A stretch of 64,000 nucleotides of DNA from Variovorax sp. V93. GTDB lineage: Bacteria; Pseudomonadota; Gammaproteobacteria; Burkholderiales; Burkholderiaceae_C. The first letter of the stretch is position 1. Every line of letters begins with the position of its first letter. The stretch lies in assembly GCF_041154485.1 (NCBI RefSeq), contig NZ_AP028670.1:248001-312000 (forward strand), in the 5' to 3' direction. Shown in pieces: positions 27,358 to 36,387 of this stretch. The translations under genes were made by a program, and so were the position numbers. The notes beneath the pieces were generated by a model. That model was not told the DNA's origin. It saw nothing but the letters and a program-made list of their open reading frames with translations, and made no database searches.

Positions 27358-27387
27358 CACCACCACCACCACCACCACCACCACCAC
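27358..27387. repeat. (CAC)10 microsatellite in the SDR leader
   Basis: Ten uninterrupted CAC triplets run from 27358 to 27387 and are followed at once by GGAGA (27388-27392), the ribosome site of the SDR gene at 27399. Slippage would change the distance between promoter or operator and the ribosome site without altering any protein. Confidence 0.85.
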
Positions 27388-27398
27388 GGAGACAGTCC

Positions 27399-28148
27399 AT
27401 GTTGCTCACCGATCGCGTCGCCCTCATCACCGGGGCCGCCGGCCTCAATGGCATCGGCTTTGCCACTGCGCGCCTGCTGGCATCGCAAGGCGCCCGGGTC
27501 GTCATCACAGATCTCGAAGCCGCCGCCCCCGCGCAGGCTGCCGCGTCCCTCGGCGATGGCCACCTGGGGCTGGTTGCCGATGTGACCAACAAGTCCGAAG
27601 TCGAATCCGCCGTGGCGTGCGTGCTCGAGAAGTTCGGACGACTCGACATCCTCGTGAACAATGCCGGCATTACGCAACCGCGCAAGACGGTGGACATATC
27701 GGCTGCCGACTACGACGCGGTGCTGGATGTCAGCCTGCGCGGCACCCTCCTCTTCTCGCAGGCCGCCGTTCCCGCCATGCAGCGTCAAGGCAGCGGCTCG
27801 ATCATCTGCATCTCGTCCGTCTCCGCGCAACGCGGCGGCGGCATTCTCGGAGGTCCCCACTACTCAGCAGCCAAGGCCGGCGTCCTGGGTCTTGCGCGCG
27901 CGATGGCACGTGAACTCGGCACCGCTGGCATCCGCGTCAACTCGATCACGCCCGGGCTGATCGGCACGGACATCAGCAAGGGCAAGCTGACCGAAGAGCG
28001 CAAGGCGCAGATCGCCGGCGAGATTCCGCTTGGGCGGATCGGCGACGCCGAAGACGTCGCCGGCGCATGCCTGTTTCTCGCCAGCGACCTGTCGAGCTAT
28101 TGCACCGGTATCACGCTCGACGTGAACGGCGGCATGCTGATCCACTGA
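27399..28148 (+). CDS. Short-chain dehydrogenase/reductase
   Basis: 249 residues, classic SDR. The cofactor loop is TGAAGLNGIG (11-20), followed by NNAG near 87-90 and the active site with Ser near 140, Y155 and K159 (GPHYSAAKAG). The acidic residue in VVITDLEAA favours NAD. It oxidises or reduces a hydroxyl group, probably of the substrate imported by the downstream TRAP transporter. ATG 27399 is chosen for the GGAGA site; the frame extends upstream through the CAC repeat, which is not coding. Confidence 0.92.
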   Translation: MLLTDRVALITGAAGLNGIGFATARLLASQGARVVITDLEAAAPAQAAASLGDGHLGLVADVTNKSEVESAVACVLEKFGRLDILVNNAGITQPRKTVDISAADYDAVLDVSLRGTLLFSQAAVPAMQRQGSGSIICISSVSAQRGGGILGGPHYSAAKAGVLGLARAMARELGTAGIRVNSITPGLIGTDISKGKLTEERKAQIAGEIPLGRIGDAEDVAGACLFLASDLSSYCTGITLDVNGGMLIH

Positions 28149-28178
28149 TTCATCCCACCACAACAACGGAGACAAACC

Positions 28179-29156
28179 ATGAATCGCAGAAACCTTGCCA
28201 TCCTCGTCGGCGCATTGATCGCCACGGGCGGCCTTGCCTTCGCGCAGGCGCCCACCAAGCTCACCTTCGGCCACGGCGCCGCGCCGGGCAACCCCCGGCA
28301 TGAGGCGGCCGTGAAGTTCGCCGAAACCATCAAGGCGAAGACCAACGGGCGCTTCGAGATCCAGGTGGCGCATTCGGCGCAACTCGGTGACGACGCCGCG
28401 ATGATCACTGCGCTGCGCTCGGGAACAATGGACATATCCGCCAACAGCCAGGGCGCGATGGCCAACGTGGTTCCGGAGTACGCAGCACTGGGCCTGCCAT
28501 TCCTGTTCACGGATATCCAGAAGGCCTGGCAACTGCTCGACGGGCCGGTGGGCGAAGAGCTGTCCAAGCGGACGGCCGCCAAAGGCATGGTCGTGCTGGG
28601 TTACTGGGACAACGGCATCCGCCACGTCACCAACAACAAGCGGCCGATCAAGACGCCGGCGGACATCAAGGGCCTCAAGATTCGCACTCCGCCCGACACG
28701 ATGACCATGGACATCATGCAGGCGCTCGGCGCAGACGCGCAGCAGATCAAGTTCTCGGAGTTGTACGTGGCGCTTCAGCAAGGCGTGGTCGACGGACAGG
28801 AGAACCCGCTGACCAACATCGCCTCGGCCAAGCTCTATGAGGTGCAGAAATACCTCTCGCTGACCAGTCACAAGTACGAAGCCAACCCCTTCGTGATGAG
28901 CAAGCGTTCATGGGAGCGTCTGAGCCCTGCCGACCAGAAGATCTTCACCGACGCGGCGGCCGAAGCGACGCAAATGCAGCGAAAGCTCTCCAAGGAAGCC
29001 GACGAAAAGCTGACCACGGATCTGAAAGCCAAGGGGGTGCAGATCGACACGGTGGATCGCAAGGCCTTTGTCGAAGCAACGAAGTCCGTCTACACCAAAT
29101 GGGCCGCAAGCCCGGCCGGCGACTTCGTCAAGCGCGTCGTCCAGCAAGCGCAGTAG
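28179..29156 (+). CDS. dctP: TRAP transporter substrate-binding protein DctP
   Basis: 325 residues. The signal peptide (about 1-23, ending AFA) precedes the DctP fold: KLTFGHGAAPGNPRHEAAVKFAETI, the conserved arginine region GIRHVTNNKRPIKTPADIKGLKIRTP and QGVVDGQENPLTNI. It binds a carboxylate-bearing ligand in the periplasm. The ligand is unknown; SDR and transketolase neighbours suggest a sugar acid, polyol acid or similar compound. Confidence 0.93.
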   Translation: MNRRNLAILVGALIATGGLAFAQAPTKLTFGHGAAPGNPRHEAAVKFAETIKAKTNGRFEIQVAHSAQLGDDAAMITALRSGTMDISANSQGAMANVVPEYAALGLPFLFTDIQKAWQLLDGPVGEELSKRTAAKGMVVLGYWDNGIRHVTNNKRPIKTPADIKGLKIRTPPDTMTMDIMQALGADAQQIKFSELYVALQQGVVDGQENPLTNIASAKLYEVQKYLSLTSHKYEANPFVMSKRSWERLSPADQKIFTDAAAEATQMQRKLSKEADEKLTTDLKAKGVQIDTVDRKAFVEATKSVYTKWAASPAGDFVKRVVQQAQ

Positions 29157-29268
29157 CGCACCTGAAGGTAGGCGAACAACGCATCGCGCAGCGCAGCGAC
29201 GCAGTGAAGTCTGCCGTCCCGAGTTCATGACAGCGCTTCAACGCGCGTCCTTCTTCGAGGGTATTGAT

Positions 29269-29781
29269 ATGTCGTTCCTTCCTTTCCTTGACCGATGCAT
29301 AAGTGCAGCATGCCGCGGTGTGCTCTATGTGACGCTGACCGTTGTGTTCCTGATCCTGAGCATCAACGTGGGCCTGCGCTATGTCGCGGGAACCAGCCTC
29401 GCCTCCGCATCCGAGCTGCCGGAACTGATGTTCCCCTGGATGATCATGGCCGGCGTCGTGCTGGCGGCTCAGCACAGTTCGCACATCGCGGTCGTCATGT
29501 TCACGCAGAAGCTCCGCGCGACACGCCGCTGGGTTCTGGCTGGCGGATCGCTGGCCGTCGCGGCGCTTTATGGATCGCTGGCGGTGGCGGCCTGGCCGTT
29601 GATGGAGATCGCGGCAGACGAACGCAGCCCCATGTTGCAGGTTCCCGGCTCAGTCAGTGTGTGGGCCTTGATGCTGGGGTTTCTGCTGCTGAGCGTGGTG
29701 ACCTTGTGCAAGCTGCCCGCACTGTGGAGCAGTGCCGGGGCCCAGGAGCCTGACGCCGAAGCCCTTGCTCACGGAGTCTAG
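29269..29781 (+). CDS. dctQ: TRAP transporter small permease DctQ
   Basis: 170 residues with four hydrophobic segments (VLYVTLTVVFLILSINVGL, ELMFPWMIMAGVVLAA, WVLAGGSLAVAALYGSLAV, VSVWALMLGFLLLSVVTL). The E-L-P-E-L-M-F-PW segment is typical of DctQ. ATG 29269 is chosen because GAGGG lies eight bases upstream; ATG 29227 is an alternative adding 14 residues. The stop is 2 bp before dctM. Confidence 0.9.
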   Translation: MSFLPFLDRCISAACRGVLYVTLTVVFLILSINVGLRYVAGTSLASASELPELMFPWMIMAGVVLAAQHSSHIAVVMFTQKLRATRRWVLAGGSLAVAALYGSLAVAAWPLMEIAADERSPMLQVPGSVSVWALMLGFLLLSVVTLCKLPALWSSAGAQEPDAEALAHGV

Positions 29782-29783
29782 CC

Positions 29784-31043
29784 ATGACCGCACTCATTAT
29801 TGGACTCTTCATCGTCACCGCGTTGCTGTCGATTCCGATTGCGCACGCGCTGGTTCTCGCCTCTGTCGGCGGGCTTCTCATCATCGACAAGGTGCCCGTG
29901 CACCTCGCGGTCGAGCAGATGATTTCGCAGACACAGAGCTTCCCGCTGATTGCCATTCCCTTCTTCATGATGACAGGCGCGCTGATGGTCAGCGGCCGGC
30001 TCGGCCAGAGCCTCGTGAGCCTGCTGTCCATGATGATCGGGCGCGTTCACGGCGGCCCGGCCCAGGTCGGAGTGCTGTCGTCGACCATCTTCGGCGGAGT
30101 CTCGGGCTCGGCGGTAGCCGACGCCTCGGCTATCGGCTCGATGTTGATCCCTTGGCTCAAAAAGCTGGGCTATCCGGCGCCCTTCGCGGCTGGCACGCTG
30201 GCTGCAGCAGCGACGATCGACATCCTGATCCCGCCGTCCATCCCCATGATCGTGTATGCGTTGGTCTCGGGAGCCTCGATTGGCGCACTGTTCGTGGCGG
30301 GTATCCTGCCAGGGCTACTGATGTGCGCCGGCTTCATGGCGGTGTGCTACGTGCAGGGCCGTCGCAGAAACTTCCCGCGCGACACGACGCCGTTCGAGTG
30401 GCCTGCGTTCTGGCGGCTGCTCGCACAAGCGGCCCCCGCGCTGATGATGCCGGTGCTCATCATCGTCTTCCTGCGCTTCGGCATCGCGACACCGACGGAG
30501 GTGAGCGTGATGTCCACGCTGTACGCGCTGGTCGTCTCGGGCCTGGTCTACAAGGATCTCACGGTCGCGAAGGTCAAGACCGCTGCGATCGAAGCGGGAA
30601 TCTCCACCGGCGTGGTGCTCCTGATCATCATGGCCTCGAGCGTCGTCGGCTGGATCGTGACCTACGAGCAGTTGCCGGCGGAGTTCACGCGCTTTGCGAA
30701 GGAAACACTGCAGTCGCCCTGGCTGATCATCCTGGCGATGAACTTGATCATGCTGGCCACCGGCATGTTCGTCGACTTGCCTGCAGCCGTGCTTCTTCTC
30801 ACGCCCATGTTCGTGCCGCTCGCCGCTGCTGTCGGGATGGACACCGTGCAGCTCGGCATCATGATGATCGTCAACCTTTCGATCGGTCTCTATCACCCGC
30901 CCATAGGCACCACGCTGTTCATCACCAGCACCATCGCCAAGGTGCGCATCGGGGACGTGGTGAAGGAATTAATCCCGTTCTACTTCGTCGCGATCGGGCT
31001 GTTGCTGGGCTTTGCGTACCTGCCCTGGCTCACGATTCGCTGA
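29784..31043 (+). CDS. dctM: TRAP transporter large permease DctM
   Basis: 419 residues, about 12 hydrophobic segments. IPFFMMTGALMVSGRL, GGPAQVGVLSSTIFGGVSGSAVADASAIG and YPAPFAAGTLAAAATIDILIPPSIPMIVY are diagnostic of DctM. It is the Na+-driven channel subunit of the TRAP system and partners with DctQ. Confidence 0.95.
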   Translation: MTALIIGLFIVTALLSIPIAHALVLASVGGLLIIDKVPVHLAVEQMISQTQSFPLIAIPFFMMTGALMVSGRLGQSLVSLLSMMIGRVHGGPAQVGVLSSTIFGGVSGSAVADASAIGSMLIPWLKKLGYPAPFAAGTLAAAATIDILIPPSIPMIVYALVSGASIGALFVAGILPGLLMCAGFMAVCYVQGRRRNFPRDTTPFEWPAFWRLLAQAAPALMMPVLIIVFLRFGIATPTEVSVMSTLYALVVSGLVYKDLTVAKVKTAAIEAGISTGVVLLIIMASSVVGWIVTYEQLPAEFTRFAKETLQSPWLIILAMNLIMLATGMFVDLPAAVLLLTPMFVPLAAAVGMDTVQLGIMMIVNLSIGLYHPPIGTTLFITSTIAKVRIGDVVKELIPFYFVAIGLLLGFAYLPWLTIR

Positions 31044-31083
31044 AGCGCTTCCCCCTCTCCCCCATCTTTCAAGAAGGACCATC

Positions 31084-31920
31084 ATGTCTGATCAATCCCC
31101 TCTTTCCGAGCGTGCCTACCGTATCCGGCGCTACGCCCTGCGCATGGGCGAAGTGCAAGGCCAGGGCTACGTCGGTCAAGCCCTTGGCTATGCGGATGTT
31201 CTGGCCACCGCGTACGGCCATGCGATGACCTACCGGCCCGACGATCCCCAATGGGAGGCGCGGGACCGCTTCCTGCTTTCGCACGGACATTACGCCATCG
31301 CGTTCTACGCGGCACTGATCGAGGCCGGGATCATTTCAGAAGCTGAACTGGAAACATACGGCAGCGACGACAGTCGTCTCCCGATGTCCGGCATGGCGAC
31401 TTACACGCCCGGTATGGAGATGTCCGGCGGCTCGTTGGGTCAGGGCTTGCCGATCGCGGTGGGCATAGCGCTGGCCCTGCGGCTCAAGCGCAACCCGGCC
31501 TTCGTCTACAACTCAATGTCCGACGGCGAACTGGACGAAGGCTCGACATGGGAAGCGGCGATGGCGGCCAGCCACCATGGCCTTGCCAACCTGATCTGCC
31601 TGGTGGACATCAACAACCAGCAGGCCGACGGCCCGTCGTCCACGATCATGGCCTTCGAGCCGCTCATCGACAAATGGGCCGCCTTCGGCTGGCACGTGCA
31701 GCGCGTTGACGGCAACGACCTTCCGGCCGTCAAGGCCGCATTCGACACGGCGCGTGCATTGCCCGAAACGAAGCCCCGCGTGATTCTCTGCGACACGCTG
31801 ATGGGCAAGGGCGTTCCCTTCCTCGAGCAACGTGAGAAGAACCATTTCATACGCGTCGATCCCCCGGAATGGCAACAGGCCATCGATTACCTCGATCAAG
31901 CGCAAGGAGCCGAAGCATGA
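31084..31920 (+). CDS. Transketolase-like protein, N-terminal (thiamine-binding) subunit
   Basis: 278 residues, the N-terminal half of a split transketolase. FLLSHGHYAIAFYAALIEAG, the GSLGQGLPIAVGIALALRLK segment and the thiamine-diphosphate motif SDGELDEGSTWEAAM ending DINNQQADG are visible; the usual first glycine of GDG is serine here. With the next gene it would form a heterotetrameric transketolase acting on a ketose or related acyloin. ATG 31084 is preceded by AAGAAGGA. The stop overlaps the next start by four bases. Confidence 0.9.
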   Translation: MSDQSPLSERAYRIRRYALRMGEVQGQGYVGQALGYADVLATAYGHAMTYRPDDPQWEARDRFLLSHGHYAIAFYAALIEAGIISEAELETYGSDDSRLPMSGMATYTPGMEMSGGSLGQGLPIAVGIALALRLKRNPAFVYNSMSDGELDEGSTWEAAMAASHHGLANLICLVDINNQQADGPSSTIMAFEPLIDKWAAFGWHVQRVDGNDLPAVKAAFDTARALPETKPRVILCDTLMGKGVPFLEQREKNHFIRVDPPEWQQAIDYLDQAQGAEA

Positions 31921-32930
31921 ACACGAGCAACGCGACCGCCGACACCGCAAAAAGGCCGCGCCTGAAAACCTCGGCGATGATCGCCTCCATCGCATCCGAA
32001 GGGCAGCGCGTCAAGGCGGCTCCGTTCGGCAAGGCACTGGTCGACCTGGCGCAGTCGCGACCAGAGATCGTCGGCCTCACTGCCGATCTGGCCAAGTACA
32101 CCGACCTTCATCTCTTCGCGCACGCCTACCCCGAGCGCTTCTTCCAGATGGGAATGGCGGAGCAGTTACTCATGGCGGCCGCCGGCGGATTCGCGAAGGA
32201 AGGCTTCGTGCCCTTTGCCACCACCTACGCGGTATTCGGCACGCGCCGCGCCTTCGATTTCGTGCACCAGGTGATTGCAGAAGAAAACCTCAACGTGAAG
32301 CTGTGCTGTGCGTTGCCCGGGCTCACCACCGGCTACGGCCCTAGCCATCAAGCGACCGAGGACCTCGCGCTGATGCGTGGCATTCCGGGCATGACGATCG
32401 TCGACCCTTGCGATGCGCTCGACATCGAGCAGGCAGTCCCACAGATCGCCGCGCACCAGGGTCCAGTCTACATGCGGCTGCCACGCGGCCAGGTGCCTCT
32501 GGTGCTGGACGAATACGACTACAAGTTCGAACTCGGCAAGGCCAAGCTCCTGCGCGACGGAGGCGATGTGCTCGTCATCTCGAGCGGCTTCATGACCATG
32601 CGCACCCTTGAGGTGGCCAACGAGTTGCACGCAGACAACGTGGGTGTCGCCGTGCTGCACGTGCCGACGATCAAGCCGCTGGACAACGCGACGATCCTCG
32701 CCGAGGTGAAACGGCTCGACCGCATGGTCGTCGTGGCTGAGAACCATTCGGTGATCGGTGGCCTTGGTGAATCGGTGGCGAGCCTGCTCATGCGCAACGG
32801 GATTACCCGAACATTCCGTCAGGTCGCGTTGCCCGATGCCTTCCTCGACGCGGGGGCCCTGCCTACGCTTCACGAACGCTATGGCATTTCGACGAGCGCT
32901 ATGGCCGCAAGCGTTCGGGAATGGCTATGA
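31917..32930 (+). CDS. Transketolase-like protein, C-terminal subunit
   Basis: 337 residues, the C-terminal half of the split transketolase: FFQMGMAEQLLMAAAGGFAKEGFVPFATTYAVFGTRRA contains the catalytic-type glutamate of the pyrimidine domain, and the end is the transketolase C-terminal domain (VVVAENHSVIGGLGESVASLL). It is fused in register with the upstream subunit by the ATGA overlap. Split transketolases of this kind occur in catabolic operons for unusual sugars and sulfonated or branched compounds; the substrate here is not identified. Confidence 0.9.
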   Translation: MNTSNATADTAKRPRLKTSAMIASIASEGQRVKAAPFGKALVDLAQSRPEIVGLTADLAKYTDLHLFAHAYPERFFQMGMAEQLLMAAAGGFAKEGFVPFATTYAVFGTRRAFDFVHQVIAEENLNVKLCCALPGLTTGYGPSHQATEDLALMRGIPGMTIVDPCDALDIEQAVPQIAAHQGPVYMRLPRGQVPLVLDEYDYKFELGKAKLLRDGGDVLVISSGFMTMRTLEVANELHADNVGVAVLHVPTIKPLDNATILAEVKRLDRMVVVAENHSVIGGLGESVASLLMRNGITRTFRQVALPDAFLDAGALPTLHERYGISTSAMAASVREWL

Positions 32931-32969
32931 GCACAAGTGACGTTGCCGCAGGAGTTGATCTTCTTGGCA

Positions 32970-34091
32970 TCAAGTGGCCGCTGCACGCAGCGCGTTTTCC
33001 AGGTCGTTCCAGAGATCCTCGACATCTTCAATGCCCACGCTGAGTCGGAGCAGTGAGGGAGGCAAATGGCCTTGTCCTGGGATTGCAGCCCGGCGCTCCA
33101 TCGTCGACTCCACCGCACCAAGGCTTGTCGCATGACGAATGAGGCGGACACTCTTGCACACAGCATCTGCCAGTTCAGCTCCGCCGCGCACGTCGAACGA
33201 GATGATGGTGCCGAAACCCTTGAGAACGCGCTTGGCTACTGCATGCGTCGCATGTGATTTCAAACCCGGATACCTCGCCAACGTTACCAGGGGGTGACTT
33301 TCGAGGCGTTCTGCAAGAACAATGGCCGATTGCTGAGCCCGTTGAAGACGAAGTGCGAGGGTTCTTGCGCCCCGGACAGCAAGGAAGGCCTCGAGCGTTC
33401 CCGGCGTGGCGCCCGTTAGCTCGCGCGACTTCTTGAGCCCATGCCAAAGGGCTTTGTCTCTTGTCGTCGCGACACCTGCCAGCAGATCGGAGTGCCCCCC
33501 GATGAACTTGGTGGCCGACTGCAGGGACACCGTGGCGCCAAAGTCGAGCGGTCGTTGGTTCAGGGGCGTGGCGAACGTGTTGTCCACGGCGACGACGGCT
33601 CCGGGCTTGCGAGGCGCGGCACAGATCGCCTCCAGATCCGCGACCGTCAGGAGCGGGTTCGAAGGCGATTCGAGCCAGATCAGGTCCGCAGCAATGCATG
33701 CTTGAATCCAGCCGGCCGTATCGTCCAAAGCCACGCGCTGCACCGACCAGCGACGACGTTCCGCCCCAACAGCAGCCAGGCCCGCGACACCTTGATAGCA
33801 GTCATCCGGCAGCACGACGAGCGAGCCGGCCGGAAGCTGATCGAAAACCGCGGCGATGGCCGCCATGCCCGAGGCGAACGCCACGGCGTGGCCTGACTCC
33901 AGTCCGCCGACGACCTCTTCGAGTGCCTCCCAAGTCGGCGTTCCGTCATCGCGCGAGTATTCGCGCCCACTGCCAATGATGAAATTCGAAGCGGGGATCA
34001 GCGGTACGTTCAGCGGAGCGCCGGGCTCGGAAGCGCGACCCGCGGTGACGAGCCACGATTCCGTTTTGATTTCAGTCGGGTGATTCTTCAC
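32970..34091 (-). CDS. Cys/Met-metabolism PLP enzyme (cystathionine gamma-synthase/lyase family)
   Basis: 373 residues. The cofactor-phosphate region EYSRDDGTPTWEALEEV, FASGMAAIAAV, the aspartate in VVAVDNTFATP and the Schiff-base lysine K195 (LQSATKFIGGHSDLLAGV) place it in the trans-sulfuration family. It is distinct from the enzyme at 4887, with an ATKF rather than MTKY active site. It is convergent with the transketolase operon. Substrate and direction (synthase or lyase) cannot be told. Confidence 0.88.
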   Translation of the reverse strand: MKNHPTEIKTESWLVTAGRASEPGAPLNVPLIPASNFIIGSGREYSRDDGTPTWEALEEVVGGLESGHAVAFASGMAAIAAVFDQLPAGSLVVLPDDCYQGVAGLAAVGAERRRWSVQRVALDDTAGWIQACIAADLIWLESPSNPLLTVADLEAICAAPRKPGAVVAVDNTFATPLNQRPLDFGATVSLQSATKFIGGHSDLLAGVATTRDKALWHGLKKSRELTGATPGTLEAFLAVRGARTLALRLQRAQQSAIVLAERLESHPLVTLARYPGLKSHATHAVAKRVLKGFGTIISFDVRGGAELADAVCKSVRLIRHATSLGAVESTMERRAAIPGQGHLPPSLLRLSVGIEDVEDLWNDLENALRAAAT

Positions 34092-34247
34092 TCTTGCTAC
34101 CTCCAGAAAGATTGCGGTGCGGGAATACTTGGAACATGAGAACCAGGTTCCGTGACCATTGGCTGCATTGGTATCAGCTTGGTCAAGCGTGTGCGGATGG
34201 AGCAGACAAGTCCCGCATGCTCGGACAATTGCACTGCGCGAAGCAGA

Positions 34248-34568
34248 CTACTCCGGGCTTGCCAGTTTGAGTCCGACAATACCGGCAACAATGAGCCCCA
34301 GGCTGATCAACCGGCCAGATGTGGCGGGCTCTCCGAACAGGATGATGCCGAGGATTGCCGTGCCAACTGCCCCAACTCCTACCCACACTGCGTAGGACGT
34401 GCCAACGGGTAGGGACTTCATGGCGATCCCCAGCATCACGACGCTGATGACCATGGCAGCGACAGTGAAGATGCTCGGCCACGGTTTGGTGAATCCGTCC
34501 GTGTACTTGAGGCCGATGGCCCACCCCACTTCCAGCAGACCTGCAACAACCAAGAGCACCCATGCCAT
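34248..34568 (-). CDS. sugE: SugE/Gdx-type small multidrug resistance exporter
   Basis: 106 residues, four membrane helices. E13 ([20 protein letters not shown]) is the essential glutamate of SMR proteins, and [23 protein letters not shown] matches the Gdx/SugE branch, which exports guanidinium and quaternary ammonium ions as an antiparallel dimer. It is divergent from the XRE-cupin regulator. I looked in the leader for a guanidine riboswitch and did not see one. Confidence 0.92.
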   Translation of the reverse strand: MAWVLLVVAGLLEVGWAIGLKYTDGFTKPWPSIFTVAAMVISVVMLGIAMKSLPVGTSYAVWVGVGAVGTAILGIILFGEPATSGRLISLGLIVAGIVGLKLASPE

Positions 34569-34740
34569 ACGCTGCTTCCTTTGTGTAGAGCGATCCAAAT
34601 GCGTTGTCGGATCGATTCTGTAAGTGTTTATCTGCCCACCCGGCTTGCCAGGGCTTGACCGATTCCGACCCGAGCCCGACGGCAGCCGCCATGCGAGATC
34701 GCCCGATGGGGATAAACGGCATTGGACGAACACTCCGCGG

Positions 34741-34761
34741 TTGACAATTCATCAATGTCAA
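34741..34761. promoter_or_regulatory. TTGACA-TGTCAA dyad between sugE and the XRE-cupin gene
   Basis: TTGACA (34741-34746) and TGTCAA (34756-34761) form an inverted repeat with a nine-base spacer, 14 bp before the XRE-cupin start and about 170 bp upstream of sugE. A binding site for the XRE-cupin protein overlapping its own -35-like hexamer is the simplest reading. Confidence 0.45.
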
Positions 34762-34775
34762 AGCAGTCTAATTAA

Positions 34776-35402
34776 ATGACCGAAAAAGTCAATATACCGA
34801 CCGAAGAGATGGACAGCGCCGAGGCGGTGAACGCTGCCATCGCGGAGCGCCTCGCGGCTTTGCGCAAGGATCGCCGCCTCTCTTTTGACCAGTTGTCGAC
34901 CCACTCAGGAGTGAGCAAGGGGATGCTGGTTCAGATCGAGCAGGGCCGAGCCAATCCAAGCATCGGTACACTGTGCCGCATCGCAGCGGGATTGAGGGTG
35001 TCTGTCGCCGAGTTGGTTGCGGTGGCAGACTCGGAGCGCAGTCCTGTCCGCATCGTTGGCCCTGGCGGTTGTCGCCGCCTTTGGACCGGGGCGAAGGACG
35101 GATCGGGCTCGCTCCTGGTCGGGTCGAACGGGCCCGACATGTTGGAACTGTGGGCCTGGGAGATGCATCCTGGGGAGCGCTTCGAGGCTCAAGCCCACTC
35201 GGCCGGTACGCAGGAACTCATCCATGTTCTGGAAGGAACGCTTGCCCTTGACGTCGAAGGCACGAGCTACGTTCTTGAGGCGGGTAGTTCGGCTCACGCC
35301 CGCACCGACCGGGCTCACGCCTATGCCTGTGCGGGCTCCAGGGTGACTCGCTTCACCATGGTCGTGTTCGAACCTGGACGGTCGCTCGACAGCGACCGTT
35401 AA
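34776..35402 (+). CDS. XRE-family regulator with C-terminal cupin domain
   Basis: 208 residues. The N-terminal helix-turn-helix is ERLAALRKDRRLSFDQLSTHSGVSKGMLVQIEQGRANPSIGTL (about 24-66), a classic XRE domain. The C-terminal cupin (ELIHVLEGTLALDVEGTSYVLEAGSSAHARTD) would bind a small effector. Such HTH-cupin proteins regulate amino-acid, polyamine or efflux genes. It is divergent from sugE, its probable target. Confidence 0.9.
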   Translation: MTEKVNIPTEEMDSAEAVNAAIAERLAALRKDRRLSFDQLSTHSGVSKGMLVQIEQGRANPSIGTLCRIAAGLRVSVAELVAVADSERSPVRIVGPGGCRRLWTGAKDGSGSLLVGSNGPDMLELWAWEMHPGERFEAQAHSAGTQELIHVLEGTLALDVEGTSYVLEAGSSAHARTDRAHAYACAGSRVTRFTMVVFEPGRSLDSDR

Positions 35403-35541
35403 GGAGTTTATCGAGTAGTCCTGCCAACACGATCGGCATATGCCAGCCGCGACGCGCTCAGCATGTGTTGTGCTGCATCCGTGGATGCGTTCGATCTCCA
35501 GCATGAGGTAGTCGGCGTGCAACCGGAGGGTTCGACGAGCG

Positions 35542-36387
35542 TCACCTTGACCGAAAGCCGACCTCGATGACAAGCCCAGGATTGAAGTCCCTGTTTTCAA
35601 ACTTTCCGTGCCAATTCATGTACCCCCGCGGGTTGCACGCGACGCGGCGGCCGCCCACCTGGTAGTCGAAGCTGTCATGCGTATGTCCGTGCACCCACAG
35701 CACGGGCTCCTGGAAGAACTCGATCGGCATCTCGTTGACAAAGCGCCGGATGACCACTCCTCGGCGAACCGCGGTGCCAGTGAATTGCGATGCGGCGCAT
35801 GGTGGGTCACCACCACCGTGGGCCCGTCGAACGGTTCGGCGAGCTTGCGGCGCAGCCAGGCGCGGTGCCGCCGAAGGATCAACAGGGTGTCCATCGGCGC
35901 CAGGCGCCGCGTCCCGCGCGAATTGGAGGTGTATGGGTCGTCCACGCGGATGGCGGCGTAGTCGGCCAAGTAGCGTGTACAGGCGTCCATCGACCGGTGC
36001 CGGTCCGACAGCCGGCGCACCGGCTGCCCCGCAAAGCCCGGATCATCGATCCGCAGGCCAAAGTCCGGTCCAGAGCGTGCAGCCGAGCAATCGCTCGCCC
36101 TCCATCACGACTTCGTCGCCGTCGAAGAAGTGGATGCTGTGCTGATCGGCCTTGCGACGCATCTCGGCCAGTGCTTAATCCATCACGGATTCGTCGTACT
36201 CGTGATTCCCGGCGATCTGCACGATCGGCTCGTCGCCGAAGCTTACGGGGTTGCGCAGCCAGCGACCAGCGATCCGCCCAGGCGTCACAATGTCGCCTGC
36301 CAGGATCGCCACCTCGTAGCCCAACCCCTTCGGAACCTCAAGGGTCTCGCACTCGGCGTGGAGATCGGAGAGGATCAGCAGCTTATT
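35542..36387 (-). pseudogene. Calcineurin-like metallophosphoesterase, decayed tandem copy
   Basis: The minus strand after the intact gene at 36383 reads KLLILSDLHAECETL, VAILAGDIVTPG, QIAGNHEYDES, then VTHHAPHRNSL and VLWVHGHTHDSFDYQVGG, a complete copy of the neighbouring phosphoesterase family. The start codon position reads AAT, a stop (TAA) lies in frame at 36175-36177, one base is gained near 36066 and one lost near 35740. All metal-binding motifs are still recognisable, so decay is fairly recent. It overlaps the end of the intact copy. Confidence 0.85.

Noticed and set aside
34569..34775. Possible guanidine riboswitch upstream of sugE
   Set aside because: None of the guanidine-I, -II or -III landmark sequences (for example paired ACGR loops) is visible; control by the XRE-cupin protein is simpler.
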